Source: JBBIJR01 sp037445875
GTDB lineage: Bacteria > CLD3 > SB21
Assembly (NCBI GenBank): GCA_037445875.1
Contig: JBBIJR010000006.1
Location: 7,192-71,191 of the forward strand
DNA length: 64,000 bases
Direction: 5' to 3'
Made by a program: the position numbers and the translations under genes. Each line of letters starts with the position of its first letter. Positions within the stretch are counted from its first letter, which is position 1. Shown one piece after another: positions 41,430 to 49,985 of this stretch. The notes beneath the pieces were generated by a model. That model saw nothing but the letters and a program-made list of their open reading frames with translations, searched no databases and was not told the origin of the DNA.

Positions 41430-42725
41430 TCAAATGTAGTGACGGTTCCGCGCTTCTGCCGTCAGATCGTCGTGAAACCTGGGATGGGCGATCCGAATGA
41501 GATCAAGGGCCCGTTCGCGAACGCTCTTTCCGTGAAGATAGGCAATGCCGAACTCGGTGACGACGAAGTGGACGTCCGCCCGCGACGTTACCACTCCCGC
41601 CCCTTCGTCCAGATGCAGGACTATCCGTGAAACCTCACCTCCTCTGGCCGTGGACGGCAACGCGATAATGGGTTTGCCGCCCCTGGCCCGTGCCGCCCCG
41701 CGTATGAAGTCGACCTGACCGCCGAAGCCGCTATAGATGTTGTAGCCGATGGAGTCAGAACAGACCTGGCCCGTCAGATCGACCTGGATGGCGGAGTTGA
41801 TGGCGACCATGTTCTCGTTCTGAGAGATGACGAAAGGGTCGTTGACATAGTGAGAGGGGTGGAACTCGAACAGCGGGTTATTGTGAATATAGTTGTACAG
41901 CACCCGGCTTCCCAGCACAAAACTCGCCACGCTTTTTCCGGGATGCAGGGTTTTTTTCTCATTGTTGATGATGCCCTGATCGATCAGTTCGAGCACACCG
42001 TCCGAAAACATCTCCGTGTGAATACCGAGGTCTTTCTTTTCCTTCAAATAGAACAACACCGCGTCCGGGATGCCGCCGATGCCCATCTGTAGAGTAGAAC
42101 CGTTTTCGATGAGCGAGGCTACGTACTCGCCGATCTTGCGTGTCTCCTCATTCATCCGAACGCGTGGGAGCTCCAGCACCGGAGCGTCCGCCTTGACCAC
42201 GTAGTGGATCTTGTTTACGTGGATGAAACTGTCGCCAAGGGTTCGCGGCATATTCTCGTTGATCTGGGCGATCACAATTCGGCAGTTCTCCGCGGCGGGT
42301 TTTGTGCATTCGATCCCGACGCCGAAACTGCAGAACCCGTGCGCGTCCGGAGGAGACACGTGGATCAGCGCCACATCAACCGGCAGGATGCGGTCTATGA
42401 ACAGGTGGGGGATTTCGGAAAGAAAGATCGGCACGTAGTCCGCCCTTCCTTCGTTGACCGCCTCGCGCACGTTGCCGCCCGTGAAGATGGCTCGATGCCG
42501 GAAGTGCTTTTCCATGCCCGGCCGGACGTAATCTGCCTTGCCCAGGGTCAGCAGGTGCACAACCTCCACGTTTTCCAGGTGTTCGGCTCGCCGGACCATG
42601 GCATCGATCAGCGCTTCCGGGGCGGCACAGCCGGGATGGATGTATACGCGCATGTCCGATTCGATATGGGAGACGGCTTCGTCTGCCGTCACAATTTTCT
42701 TCATATACGTGTCTAACCAGCCCAT
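41430..42725 (-). CDS. Acetyl-CoA hydrolase / CoA-transferase (4-hydroxybutyrate CoA-transferase type)
   Basis: 431 residues from ATG 42725, with GGAGAAG 4 nt upstream. The open frame extends further upstream but overlaps alanine dehydrogenase. The family motifs are SDMRVYIHPGCAAPEAL, TLQMGIGGIPDAVLFYL and the C-terminal VVTEFGIAYLHGKSVRERA, with the catalytic Glu in the central region (HTEMFSDGVLELIDQG). The enzyme either transfers CoA between acids or hydrolyses acetyl-CoA. The preference (acetate, 4-hydroxybutyrate or butyrate) cannot be read. It starts 11 nt after the alanine dehydrogenase stop. Confidence 0.92.
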   Translation of the reverse strand: MGWLDTYMKKIVTADEAVSHIESDMRVYIHPGCAAPEALIDAMVRRAEHLENVEVVHLLTLGKADYVRPGMEKHFRHRAIFTGGNVREAVNEGRADYVPIFLSEIPHLFIDRILPVDVALIHVSPPDAHGFCSFGVGIECTKPAAENCRIVIAQINENMPRTLGDSFIHVNKIHYVVKADAPVLELPRVRMNEETRKIGEYVASLIENGSTLQMGIGGIPDAVLFYLKEKKDLGIHTEMFSDGVLELIDQGIINNEKKTLHPGKSVASFVLGSRVLYNYIHNNPLFEFHPSHYVNDPFVISQNENMVAINSAIQVDLTGQVCSDSIGYNIYSGFGGQVDFIRGAARARGGKPIIALPSTARGGEVSRIVLHLDEGAGVVTSRADVHFVVTEFGIAYLHGKSVRERALDLIRIAHPRFHDDLTAEARNRHYI

Positions 42726-42736
42726 GGTCTTCTCCG

Positions 42737-43855
42737 TTAGCCGAGAATGGTGTCGATCGAATGTAGCGGCAGGCGGTACATTTCCGCAATGGCCGGATTG
42801 GTCACCATGCCCTGATAGAGATACACGCCTTTCCGTAGGGCATGAGTTTTCCGCAGCGTCTTTTCGAATCCGCATTCTGCCATGTCCAGGAGAAAGGGCA
42901 GGATGGCATTGCTGAGAGCAATGGAGGAGACGCGCGCGACACCGGACGTGATATTGGGTACGCAGTAGTGAACGACTCCCTTGTGGATGTACGTCGGGTT
43001 GGCAAAGGTCGTGGGCCGGCTGGTTTCGAAGCAGCCGCCCTGATCGATGGAGAGGTCCACGATGACGGAACCTTCTTTCATGGAGGCGACGACGCTTTCC
43101 GAGACCAGCTTCGGAGTCCGCTCGCCATGGTCTAAAACGGCGCCGATGGCGACATCGGCGAAGGCCATGGCTTTGGCGAGGTTGTAGGTGTTGGAGAGCA
43201 TCGTGCTGACGTGGTGGCCCAGACGGTTGTGTACGTTTTCCAGCTTACGCAAATCCTGGTCGAGTACCGTAACCTGCGCTCCCAGTCGAAACGCCGTCTC
43301 GGCCGCCGTGCATCCGACGTTGCCGGCGCCGATGATGACTACGTTAGCCGGGGGAATACCCGGAACGCCGCCCAGAATGATTCCGCGACCGCCATGGTGA
43401 CTTTGCATGGAGCGGGCGGCAATCAGGACACAGAGTTGTCCGGCAATCGTACTGATGTACTTGGAAACGGGCATTTCACCTTCTTCCGTCTCCATGACCT
43501 CATATCCTATCAGTGTGGCCTTCTGGCTAATGACCGAACGAATGACCGCTTCCGGAGACACCACCAGGTGCAGAAATCCCAGGATGGCCTGGTCTTCACG
43601 GATCATTTCCGTTTCTTCCAGCGTCATCGGAGCAATCTTCATGATCACGTCGGAAACGCCCAGAACCTCCTGCTTGGAGTACAGGACGGTTGCACCCGCA
43701 TCCAGGTATTTCTCATTGACAAAACTGCTGGAGGTGCCCGCTCCGGATTCGACGAAAACCTCCGCGCCGGCCTCGCAGAGTGCTTGAACGGCCGACGGTA
43801 TCAAGGCCACTCGGCGATCACCGTTCTTCTGCTCGTTGGCAATTCCGATTTTCAT
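42737..43855 (-). CDS. ald: Alanine dehydrogenase
   Basis: 372 residues from ATG 43855, with GGAG 8 nt upstream. N-terminal AlaDh/PNT domain begins MKIGIANEQKNGDRRVALIP with the substrate residues around VALIPSAVQAL and VFVESGAGTSS. The NAD fold is VVIIGAGNVGCTAAETAFRLGA. It interconverts alanine and pyruvate with NAD and ammonia. Paired with the CoA-transferase, it hints at amino-acid catabolism to acyl-CoA and acetate. The promoter is at 43901-43929. Confidence 0.96.
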   Translation of the reverse strand: MKIGIANEQKNGDRRVALIPSAVQALCEAGAEVFVESGAGTSSSFVNEKYLDAGATVLYSKQEVLGVSDVIMKIAPMTLEETEMIREDQAILGFLHLVVSPEAVIRSVISQKATLIGYEVMETEEGEMPVSKYISTIAGQLCVLIAARSMQSHHGGRGIILGGVPGIPPANVVIIGAGNVGCTAAETAFRLGAQVTVLDQDLRKLENVHNRLGHHVSTMLSNTYNLAKAMAFADVAIGAVLDHGERTPKLVSESVVASMKEGSVIVDLSIDQGGCFETSRPTTFANPTYIHKGVVHYCVPNITSGVARVSSIALSNAILPFLLDMAECGFEKTLRKTHALRKGVYLYQGMVTNPAIAEMYRLPLHSIDTILG

Positions 43856-43900
43856 CGCACAACTCCGTAAGAGTGTCAAGTGCTGTTTTTTCTGCTATTT

Positions 43901-43929
43901 AATATAGAGAAGGACAGTGGGGCAAACAA
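43901..43929 (-). promoter_or_regulatory. Sigma-70-like promoter for ald
   Basis: Minus-strand TTGTTT (43929-43924), 17-bp spacer and TATATT (43906-43901), 46 nt upstream of the ATG at 43855. Confidence 0.45.
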
Positions 43930-43967
43930 TGACCCCCGTCATGCGTCATGTGGGTGCGAGGAGGGGG

Positions 43968-43985
43968 CCCGCCTCAGCAGGCGGG
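43968..43985 (-). terminator. GC-rich hairpin after clpB
   Basis: CCCGCCT-CAGC-AGGCGGG, a 7-bp stem 28 nt past the clpB stop. No T tract follows on the minus strand, so it may be a weak or Rho-assisted end. Confidence 0.35.
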
Positions 43986-44013
43986 GAGGATCCCGGGTTA
44001 CGAGGGGTTGCGC

Positions 44014-46647
44014 TCAGGCAACCGATCTGGTGTCGACGGGCTTTCGTTCGAAAACGAACTCGCCGTTCGCGCGGCCGACAACGATCCGGTCTCCCTTGCC
44101 AAACCGTCCTTCGAGGACTTGTGTGGACAGCGCATTCAGAATGTCTTTCTGGATGAGGCGTTTTAACGGCCGCGCGCCGAAAACGGGATCGTAGCCTTGC
44201 CGGGCCAACTCACGTCTTGCGTCTGCACGGAGTTCTATCCGGATATCCTGACGGGCGAGCCGCTGCTCCACATGGCGGAACTGCAGCGTGACGATTTCTT
44301 CCAGATGCTCACGTCCCAGCGGACGAAAAACGATCACCTCGTCGACGCGATTCAGAAACTCCGGCCTCAATTGCTGGCGAAGCAGCGCGGTCACTCCCTG
44401 GCGGATACGTTCGTAGAGCGCTTCGTCCAGGCGGCCCCCGGCTTGTTCGATCTGCTCCACGATCAGCGGCGCTCCGATGTTGGAAGTCATGATAATGAGG
44501 GTGTTCTTGAAATTGACCGTACGTCCCTGGTTGTCCGTGAGGTGTCCGTCGTCCAGCACCTGCAGCAGTACGTTGAACACCTCCGGATGGGCCTTCTCAA
44601 TCTCGTCCAGCAGTACGACGGAATAGGGCCTGCGTCGGACGGCCTCGGTCAACTGCCCGCCTTCGTCGTAGCCGACGTAGCCGGGGGGAGCGCCGATGAG
44701 GCGAGAAACCGAGTGCCGTTCCATGTACTCGGACATGTCGATGCGGACCAGGGCCGCATCGTCGTCGAACAGACAATGGGCCAACGCTCGCGCCAGTTCA
44801 GTTTTACCGACCCCGGTGGAACCAAGAAAAATGAACGAGCCGAGGGGGCGACGCTCGTCGGCCAGTCCGGCCCGCGACCGGCGTATGGCGTCGGCTACAC
44901 TGTCAACCGCTTGAGATTGCCCGACCACTCGTTCACGGAGCCGCTCGTCGATACGCAGAATTTTTTCTTTTTCGCTTTCCAGCATGCGGGCGACCGGAAT
45001 CCCGGTCCAACGCGCCACGATCTCTGCGACGTCCTCTTCACCGACCTCTTCCTTGAGCATCTTTCGGGTTCTTTGGATTTCGTCCAGACGGAGTCGAGCC
45101 GCTTCGAGACTGCGGGCGAGGACCGTCATGCTTCCGTACTTCAGTTCCGCGGCCCGGTCCAGATTTCCTTCGCGCTCGGCCTGCTCCATCCGTGCACGCG
45201 TTTGTTCGATTTCCTCCTTGAGGGTTCGGATAGCCTGAATGGTCTTCTTCTCCAGGTCCCAGTGGGCACGCAGGGATAATTTCTGTTCTTTTAACCCTGC
45301 CAACTCCTTGCCCAGTTCCAGCTGGCGGTGCGCGGACGCTTCATCGCGCTCCTTTTTGAGGGCGAGTTGCTCGATCTCCAATTGCTTGATCTTGCGCTCC
45401 ACCTCATCCAATTCTTCTGGCATGGAATCGATCTCGATGCGAAGTTTGGAGGCGGCCTCGTCCACAAGGTCGATGGCTTTGTCGGGAAGAAACCGGTCGG
45501 AGATATAGCGGTCGGACAATACGGCGGCGGACACGATCGCAGCATCCTGAATGCGGACCCCGTGATGCACCTCGTACTTTTCTTTCAGTCCGCGTAAAAT
45601 GGAAATTGTGTCCTCGACCGAGGGCTCGTCGATGAAGACGGGTTGAAAACGTCTTTCGAGGGCGGCGTCCTTCTCGATGTGTTTGCGATACTCATCGAGC
45701 GTGGTGGCGCCGATGGCTCGCAACTCGCCCCGGGCAAGGGCTGGTTTGAGCATGTTGGCGGCATCGACAGCTCCCTCGGCGGTCCCCGCGCCGACGAGCG
45801 TATGCAGCTCGTCGATGAACAGGATGATTTCGCCGTCCGATTCCGTCACCTCGTGGAGCACGGCCTTCAGCCGTTCTTCGAACTCGCCGCGGAATTTGGC
45901 GCCGGCGACCAGTGCGCCCATATCAAGCCCTATGATCGTCTTACTCTTGAGGCTCTCCGGGACATCGCCGTCCACAATCCGGTGGGCCAACCCTTCGGCA
46001 AGTGCCGTCTTTCCTACGCCCGGCTCCCCGATGAGCACGGGATTGTTCTTGGTTCTTCGTGAAAGCACTTGCAGGACTCGACGGATCTCCTCGTCACGCC
46101 CGATGACCGGATCCAGCTTTCCCCTGCTCGCGAGTTCGTTAAGGTTTCGGCCGTATTTTTGCAATGCCCGGTATTTGTTTTCGGGATTCTGGTCAGTGAC
46201 TCGCTGATACCCGCGCAGGTCCTTCAGGGCCCTGTATATCGAGTCACGGGAGATGCCCGCGGACCGAAGAAGACGGGATGCTTCGGACGGCTGCTCCGCA
46301 AGAGCCATGAGCAGATGCTCCGTTCCGGAAAATTCGTCCTTCAGCTTAGCGGCCTCTTTGAGCGACTCGTTCAGAACTTTATTTAGGCGTCCGGAGGCGT
46401 GAACTTCTCCTGTATGGCCCGCGGTCACCCTGGGTAAGCCCTCTACCCGGTTGCGCACGGCCGCAGTCAGCGCGTCGTACTGAACGCCCAGCTTGCGGAC
46501 AATGGCCGGAACAAAACCTTCACGGTCCTCCAACAGGGCCAGCAGCAGATGTTCAACGTCCATCTGAGAATGACCGTTGTCCAGAGCCACTTGTTGCGCT
46601 TGAACAAGGGCTTCCTGTGCTTTGATCGTGAACTTGTCGGGACTCAT
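44014..46647 (-). CDS. clpB: ATP-dependent chaperone ClpB
   Basis: 877 residues from ATG 46647, with GGAGGAG 11 nt upstream. Domains in order: Clp N domain (about 1-145), AAA-1 with Walker A GEPGVGKTALAEG and Walker B ILFIDELHTLVGAG, the M-domain coiled coil (about 405-525, E/K/L/R-rich), AAA-2 with GSTGVGKTELARA and VVLLDEIEKAH, and the C-terminal D2 small domain. It resolves protein aggregates with DnaK. It lies 100 nt downstream of the last hsp20 gene, across a strong hairpin. No CIRCE element is visible. The final residues (DTRSVA) are shorter than the usual acidic tail. Confidence 0.97.
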   Translation of the reverse strand: MSPDKFTIKAQEALVQAQQVALDNGHSQMDVEHLLLALLEDREGFVPAIVRKLGVQYDALTAAVRNRVEGLPRVTAGHTGEVHASGRLNKVLNESLKEAAKLKDEFSGTEHLLMALAEQPSEASRLLRSAGISRDSIYRALKDLRGYQRVTDQNPENKYRALQKYGRNLNELASRGKLDPVIGRDEEIRRVLQVLSRRTKNNPVLIGEPGVGKTALAEGLAHRIVDGDVPESLKSKTIIGLDMGALVAGAKFRGEFEERLKAVLHEVTESDGEIILFIDELHTLVGAGTAEGAVDAANMLKPALARGELRAIGATTLDEYRKHIEKDAALERRFQPVFIDEPSVEDTISILRGLKEKYEVHHGVRIQDAAIVSAAVLSDRYISDRFLPDKAIDLVDEAASKLRIEIDSMPEELDEVERKIKQLEIEQLALKKERDEASAHRQLELGKELAGLKEQKLSLRAHWDLEKKTIQAIRTLKEEIEQTRARMEQAEREGNLDRAAELKYGSMTVLARSLEAARLRLDEIQRTRKMLKEEVGEEDVAEIVARWTGIPVARMLESEKEKILRIDERLRERVVGQSQAVDSVADAIRRSRAGLADERRPLGSFIFLGSTGVGKTELARALAHCLFDDDAALVRIDMSEYMERHSVSRLIGAPPGYVGYDEGGQLTEAVRRRPYSVVLLDEIEKAHPEVFNVLLQVLDDGHLTDNQGRTVNFKNTLIIMTSNIGAPLIVEQIEQAGGRLDEALYERIRQGVTALLRQQLRPEFLNRVDEVIVFRPLGREHLEEIVTLQFRHVEQRLARQDIRIELRADARRELARQGYDPVFGARPLKRLIQKDILNALSTQVLEGRFGKGDRIVVGRANGEFVFERKPVDTRSVA

Positions 46648-46691
46648 GAAGCGTATCTCCTCCGACTGTTCGGTAATGCGGCCAAACAAGA

Positions 46692-46719
46692 GGGCGGGAA
46701 TCCGACGGGATTCCCGCCC
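46692..46719 (-). terminator. Strong hairpin between hsp20 and clpB (terminator or attenuator)
   Basis: GGGCGGGAATCC and GGATTCCCGCCC form a perfect 12-bp stem with a 4-nt loop. On the minus strand TCTTGTTT follows. It begins about 29 nt after the hsp20 stop and ends 45 nt before the clpB ATG, too close for a separate clpB promoter downstream of it. Confidence 0.75.
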
Positions 46720-46747
46720 CGGGGATCCAACCTCACCCACATGCGGG

Positions 46748-47194
46748 TTAGAACTTGATCTCGATCTCCTTGCTCTTGGCTTCCTCGGCCTTGGGCAGGT
46801 TGATCGTGAGGATACCGTCCTTGTATCGCGCGTCGATCTTGTCGCCCTTCACCAGCGAAGGCATGCGGAACGAGCGGCTGAAAGAACCGAAGCTTCGCTC
46901 CACGCGGTGATAATTGCGGTCCTTGGACTCGGACTCGTGCTTCTTCTCACCGCTGATGGTCAGGACGTTCTCGTGCAGCGTGATCTTGACGTCATTCTTG
47001 CTGACGCCCGGAAGTTCGACGTTGACGACGAACTCCTCCTTTCCTTCCGAGATGTCGACGGAAGGAAACCACGAAGACAGGCTCCAGTCCCCGTCTTCGC
47101 CCCAGAAAGTAGAGAACATCCTGTTCATGTTCTTCTGCATCTGAGCAAGATCGGCAAAGAGATCTCCCCGTTGGTTGAGTTTGACTAAGGACAT
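46748..47194 (-). CDS. Hsp20 (alpha-crystallin) small heat-shock protein
   Basis: 148 residues. The alpha-crystallin domain (about 45-140) has EGKEEFVVNVELPGVSKNDV and the GVLTI equivalent KDGILTINLPKAEEAKS. The N-terminus is short and contains MNRMFSTFWGEDGDW. The C-terminus ends EIEIKF rather than the usual I-x-I/V tail. It holds unfolded proteins for ClpB and DnaK. It is one of three tandem paralogues. The gene nearest clpB is the most canonical of the three. Confidence 0.96.
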   Translation of the reverse strand: MSLVKLNQRGDLFADLAQMQKNMNRMFSTFWGEDGDWSLSSWFPSVDISEGKEEFVVNVELPGVSKNDVKITLHENVLTISGEKKHESESKDRNYHRVERSFGSFSRSFRMPSLVKGDKIDARYKDGILTINLPKAEEAKSKEIEIKF

Positions 47195-47224
47195 GGCAAT
47201 CCCTCCTTGTAAGGTTGGTGGTTG

Positions 47225-47635
47225 TTAGAACTTGATTTCGATTTCGCGTGTTCTGGCCTCTTCTGCTTTGGGCAGCCGGATCGTCAACAGCCCATCCTTG
47301 TACGAAGCCTCGATCCGGTCTTTCTCGATGCCCGACGTAAGCTTGAATGTCCGGCAGAATTCGCCGGCGCCAATCTCTTGCCGATGCATACGGATGCCGT
47401 CTGCGATGTTGTTCGTTCGGTCTCCGCGAACGGAAAGGATTCCGTTCTCCAGAGTGATCTTGAGAGTCTCCCTGTCCATGCCCGGGGCCTCAAGACGGAC
47501 CGTGAACGCGTCCCTTTCCTCGTAGATGTCCGTGGCCGGGCGCCGAGCCATTCCGCGCCGGGCGTCCGGGAGTCCGTCTGCTAAACGGTTCATCCCGTAA
47601 TCCAAGGTGCGCAACAGCGGTGCAAGCGTGTTCAT
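47225..47635 (-). CDS. Hsp20 small heat-shock protein
   Basis: 136 residues from ATG 47635, with AGGAGAAGATC upstream. The ORF is open further upstream but that start lacks a site. Alpha-crystallin domain with EERDAFTVRLEAPGMDRETLKIT and KDGLLTIRLPKAEEARTR, ending EIEIKF like the neighbour. It is 30 nt upstream of the next hsp20 and clearly arose by duplication. Probably forms mixed oligomers with the others. Confidence 0.95.
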   Translation of the reverse strand: MNTLAPLLRTLDYGMNRLADGLPDARRGMARRPATDIYEERDAFTVRLEAPGMDRETLKITLENGILSVRGDRTNNIADGIRMHRQEIGAGEFCRTFKLTSGIEKDRIEASYKDGLLTIRLPKAEEARTREIEIKF

Positions 47636-47648
47636 GATCTTCTCCTGG

Positions 47649-48044
47649 TTAGTTCTGGTTGAAGGTAATGTCAATCGATCTCGCTTTTGATTGTTCTGAC
47701 TTCGCTATGGCAACGTACAGAATCCCGTTTTCGCAGCGGGCCTCGATCCGATTAACGTCCAGGGCGGGCCCCAGTCTGAACCTGCGGTAGTAGTGCCGGC
47801 GTGGAATCTCTGCAAGAAGAACCTGGCCGGTTTCATTCATAACCATCCGACCTTCCACTACAAGGTGTCCATTCTCGATGCGAACACTCAGGCCGTCTCT
47901 TGCAACTCCGGGCATTTCTGCCACGACCCAGAACCGGTCCTCCGCTTCACGAATCTCGACTCTTGGGGCAGAGTAGGTGTGGCGTTCGGTCATGGCGCGA
48001 AGCCCGCGGTCTTCTTGCAGTTTGCTATCGATTGCGTTTCTCAT
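47649..48044 (-). CDS. Hsp20 small heat-shock protein (divergent)
   Basis: 131 residues from ATG 48044, with AGGAGAAACGG upstream. The crystallin domain has EDRFWVVAEMPGVARDGLSV and ENGILYVAIAKSEQSKARS, with the usual G-x-L positions conserved but the sequence more divergent than the two downstream copies. Its C-terminus is DITFNQN, so it lacks the EIEIKF ending. First gene of the hsp20-hsp20-hsp20-clpB group. The upstream 200 bp have a sigma-54-like element and two related palindromes. Confidence 0.92.
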   Translation of the reverse strand: MRNAIDSKLQEDRGLRAMTERHTYSAPRVEIREAEDRFWVVAEMPGVARDGLSVRIENGHLVVEGRMVMNETGQVLLAEIPRRHYYRRFRLGPALDVNRIEARCENGILYVAIAKSEQSKARSIDITFNQN

Positions 48045-48154
48045 TCCGTTTCTCCTGTAATCTGCTTCACTCAGTCTCACGGATACCAAAACACATACCA
48101 GAATACAGCTATGTTGTGAATTATGAACTTGCTCTTGCATTCACAGTTCGACAG

Positions 48155-48170
48155 AACAAAGTGTATGCCA
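48155..48170 (-). promoter_or_regulatory. Sigma-54-like promoter upstream of the hsp20 genes
   Basis: On the minus strand TGGCATACACTTTGTT resembles TGGCACGN4TTGCW, with GG and the second G correctly 11 bp apart, but the C of the -12 GC is a T. No convincing sigma-70 promoter was found here. It would give a leader of about 100 nt. Speculative. Confidence 0.35.
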
Positions 48171-48178
48171 TAATGACA
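48166..48178. promoter_or_regulatory. Palindrome TGCCATAATGACA (second copy of a 13-bp site)
   Basis: Differs at two positions from the perfect palindrome TGCCAAAATGGCA at 48220-48232. It overlaps the sigma-54-like element. The two copies are 54 bp apart. Confidence 0.4.
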
Positions 48179-48219
48179 TAGTTGTTGGAAAAAGTTTCAC
48201 ACTCACCAAACCAATTTCT

Positions 48220-48232
48220 GCCAAAATGGCAC
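48220..48232. promoter_or_regulatory. Perfect palindrome TGCCAAAATGGCA
   Basis: 5-bp arms around AAA in the divergent region between hsp20 (-) and the aldolase gene (+). It may be an activator or repressor site. The spacing of 54 bp to its near-copy suggests five turns of the helix. Confidence 0.45.
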
Positions 48233-48357
48233 ATTTAACTACCTGAGGGCTATTGTTGGGGAACTGTGGTCGTCTGACGGCCGATGGCGCAGCGAGCAGG
48301 TGGCTATTGATTTTGTTTGGCTTTTTGAACATCTTGTGCGCGAAACCGGATGCAGAG

Positions 48358-49146
48358 TTGAGCGAATCGCTGGATCAAATAGGGCAAATAAGGAAGGACA
48401 TCATTGAATGTTGCCGTCGCGTGTACGCCAGGGGCTACGTGGCAGCCAACGACGGCAATCTGAGCGTTCGGACGGGGGCGGATCGAGTTGTTGCGACCCC
48501 AACGGGCCGCAGCAAGGGTTATGTGCGCGAGGATGAACTGGTCACACTGGACCGCTCAGGGAACGTCGTGGACGGCATCCACAGGCCTTCTACAGAAATC
48601 CTCATGCATCTTCGCATCTACGAGGTCCGGCCTGATGTCCGGGCGGTTGTGCATGCCCATCCCGTGCATGCCACCGCGTTCGCAACGGCCAACCTTGCGC
48701 TCGATCGGTGCGTCCTTGCGGAAGTGGTGACGACCCTGGGTTCCATACCGCTCGCACCATACGCCACGCCATCGACGCCGGAACTTCCTTCCAGTATTGA
48801 GGACATCATCCGCCATGCAGATGCATGCCTTCTGGCCAATCACGGTGTGGTGACCTGCGGAATGGACATCTACGATGCCTACTACAAGATGGAACGAGTA
48901 GAGCACTATGCGCATATCGTCTTCCTGGCCCGCATGCTGGGAGGCGAGCGCGTTTTGAGTCCCGGACAGGTGTCGAAACTCGAACACATACGAGCCACCT
49001 ACGGAACGGCGGATGCGGTCAACCCGGGGTGCCTGTCGTGTTCCGAGGATTGTGTAGGCGGCGACTGCACGCTGTACGAAAGGAAGACGGTGGACGATCG
49101 CGTCAGCCGGATCATCCGTGACATCATCTCCCAACAAAGCTTGTGA
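48358..49146 (+). CDS. Class II aldolase/adducin family protein
   Basis: 262 residues from TTG 48358, chosen because the family normally starts shortly before the segment YARGYVAANDGNLSVR. The frame is open back to TTG 48253 but the extra part looks non-family. Zinc ligands are in VVHAHPVHATAFA, plus a later His in LLANHGVVTCG; the acidic residue is in STEILMHLRIYE. Members cleave sugar phosphates such as fuculose-1-phosphate or ribulose-5-phosphate. The C-terminus carries four Cys (nt 49030-49068, spacing C-x2-C-x3-C-x4-C), not typical for the family. It overlaps the acyltransferase gene by 4 nt. Confidence 0.85.
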   Translation: MSESLDQIGQIRKDIIECCRRVYARGYVAANDGNLSVRTGADRVVATPTGRSKGYVREDELVTLDRSGNVVDGIHRPSTEILMHLRIYEVRPDVRAVVHAHPVHATAFATANLALDRCVLAEVVTTLGSIPLAPYATPSTPELPSSIEDIIRHADACLLANHGVVTCGMDIYDAYYKMERVEHYAHIVFLARMLGGERVLSPGQVSKLEHIRATYGTADAVNPGCLSCSEDCVGGDCTLYERKTVDDRVSRIIRDIISQQSL

Positions 49147-49985
49147 TCGCCTCGCCGTTGCATAAGTCGAAACTTCGGGCCTCCGTCATGGTTGTCGCGG
49201 CCATCTTTTTCACGGGGGCGATGATCGTTGCGGCGTTTTGCGTCGCCGTCGTCTCACCCATGGGCCGAGGCACACACGCACTGGAAAAGTGTTGGTCCTA
49301 CGTGCTGGTGCGTTTGGCGCGTATTCGGCTGCACGTCGAAGGGCTCGAACATCTTCGGGCGGACCGGACGTACATTTTCGTTGCAAATCACCAGAGCGTG
49401 TTCGATATTCCGGTTCTGATGTACTGCCTGCCCAAGCAACTCCGGATGATCCACAAGAAAGAACTACTCTGGGTGCCGTTTTTCGGCCAGATCCTCTGGC
49501 TCATGCGCTTCATATCCATCGACCGCAGTAACCGGCAGAAGGCGATCGAGAGCCTGAATCGGGCGGCCCACAGGATCCACGACGGAACGAACATTGTCAT
49601 CTTCGCCGACGGGACGCGAAGCACAGACGGGGAACTGAGGCCGTTTAAGAAAGGGGCCTTTGTCCTTGCCATCAACGCACAGGTCGAGGTCGTGCCCGTG
49701 ACGGTCAGCGGTACGATCAATGTCTTGCACAAGCACCAGAGCTTCTTTGACATCGCGTTCGATCGGGAAGTACGCATCATGGTCAGTCCTCCGATTCCCA
49801 CCATCCATCTGACCACGGACGACAAGGACAGACTGAAAGAAACGGTGGAGGCGCAGATCGCGGAACACTACGAGCGAGCCAAGGAGCTGTCCGTGGTTCA
49901 GGACCGCCGTCTCGTGGCTCGTGCACGCGGTCATGCAGGGCCCGGCGGGCAAACTGCGGCGTCCCGGAGCGGGGAGAGGGTATGA
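49143..49985 (+). CDS. plsC: 1-acyl-sn-glycerol-3-phosphate acyltransferase
   Basis: 280 residues from GTG 49143. An N-terminal transmembrane helix (about 12-38) is followed by the acyltransferase domain: block I NHQSVFD (HX4D), block III usually FPEGTRS appears here as FADGTRSTDG, and block IV is VVPVTVSG. The Pro-Glu to Ala-Asp change may affect the glycerophosphate site, but the fold is intact. It makes phosphatidic acid. The C-terminal ~40 residues are basic and variable. It overlaps dxr by 4 nt. Confidence 0.9.
   Translation: MIASPLHKSKLRASVMVVAAIFFTGAMIVAAFCVAVVSPMGRGTHALEKCWSYVLVRLARIRLHVEGLEHLRADRTYIFVANHQSVFDIPVLMYCLPKQLRMIHKKELLWVPFFGQILWLMRFISIDRSNRQKAIESLNRAAHRIHDGTNIVIFADGTRSTDGELRPFKKGAFVLAINAQVEVVPVTVSGTINVLHKHQSFFDIAFDREVRIMVSPPIPTIHLTTDDKDRLKETVEAQIAEHYERAKELSVVQDRRLVARARGHAGPGGQTAASRSGERV

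Noticed and set aside
48045..48357. CIRCE (HrcA) element before the hsp20 genes
   Set aside because: No TTAGCACTC-N9-GAGTGCTAA sequence is present, even allowing several mismatches by eye.
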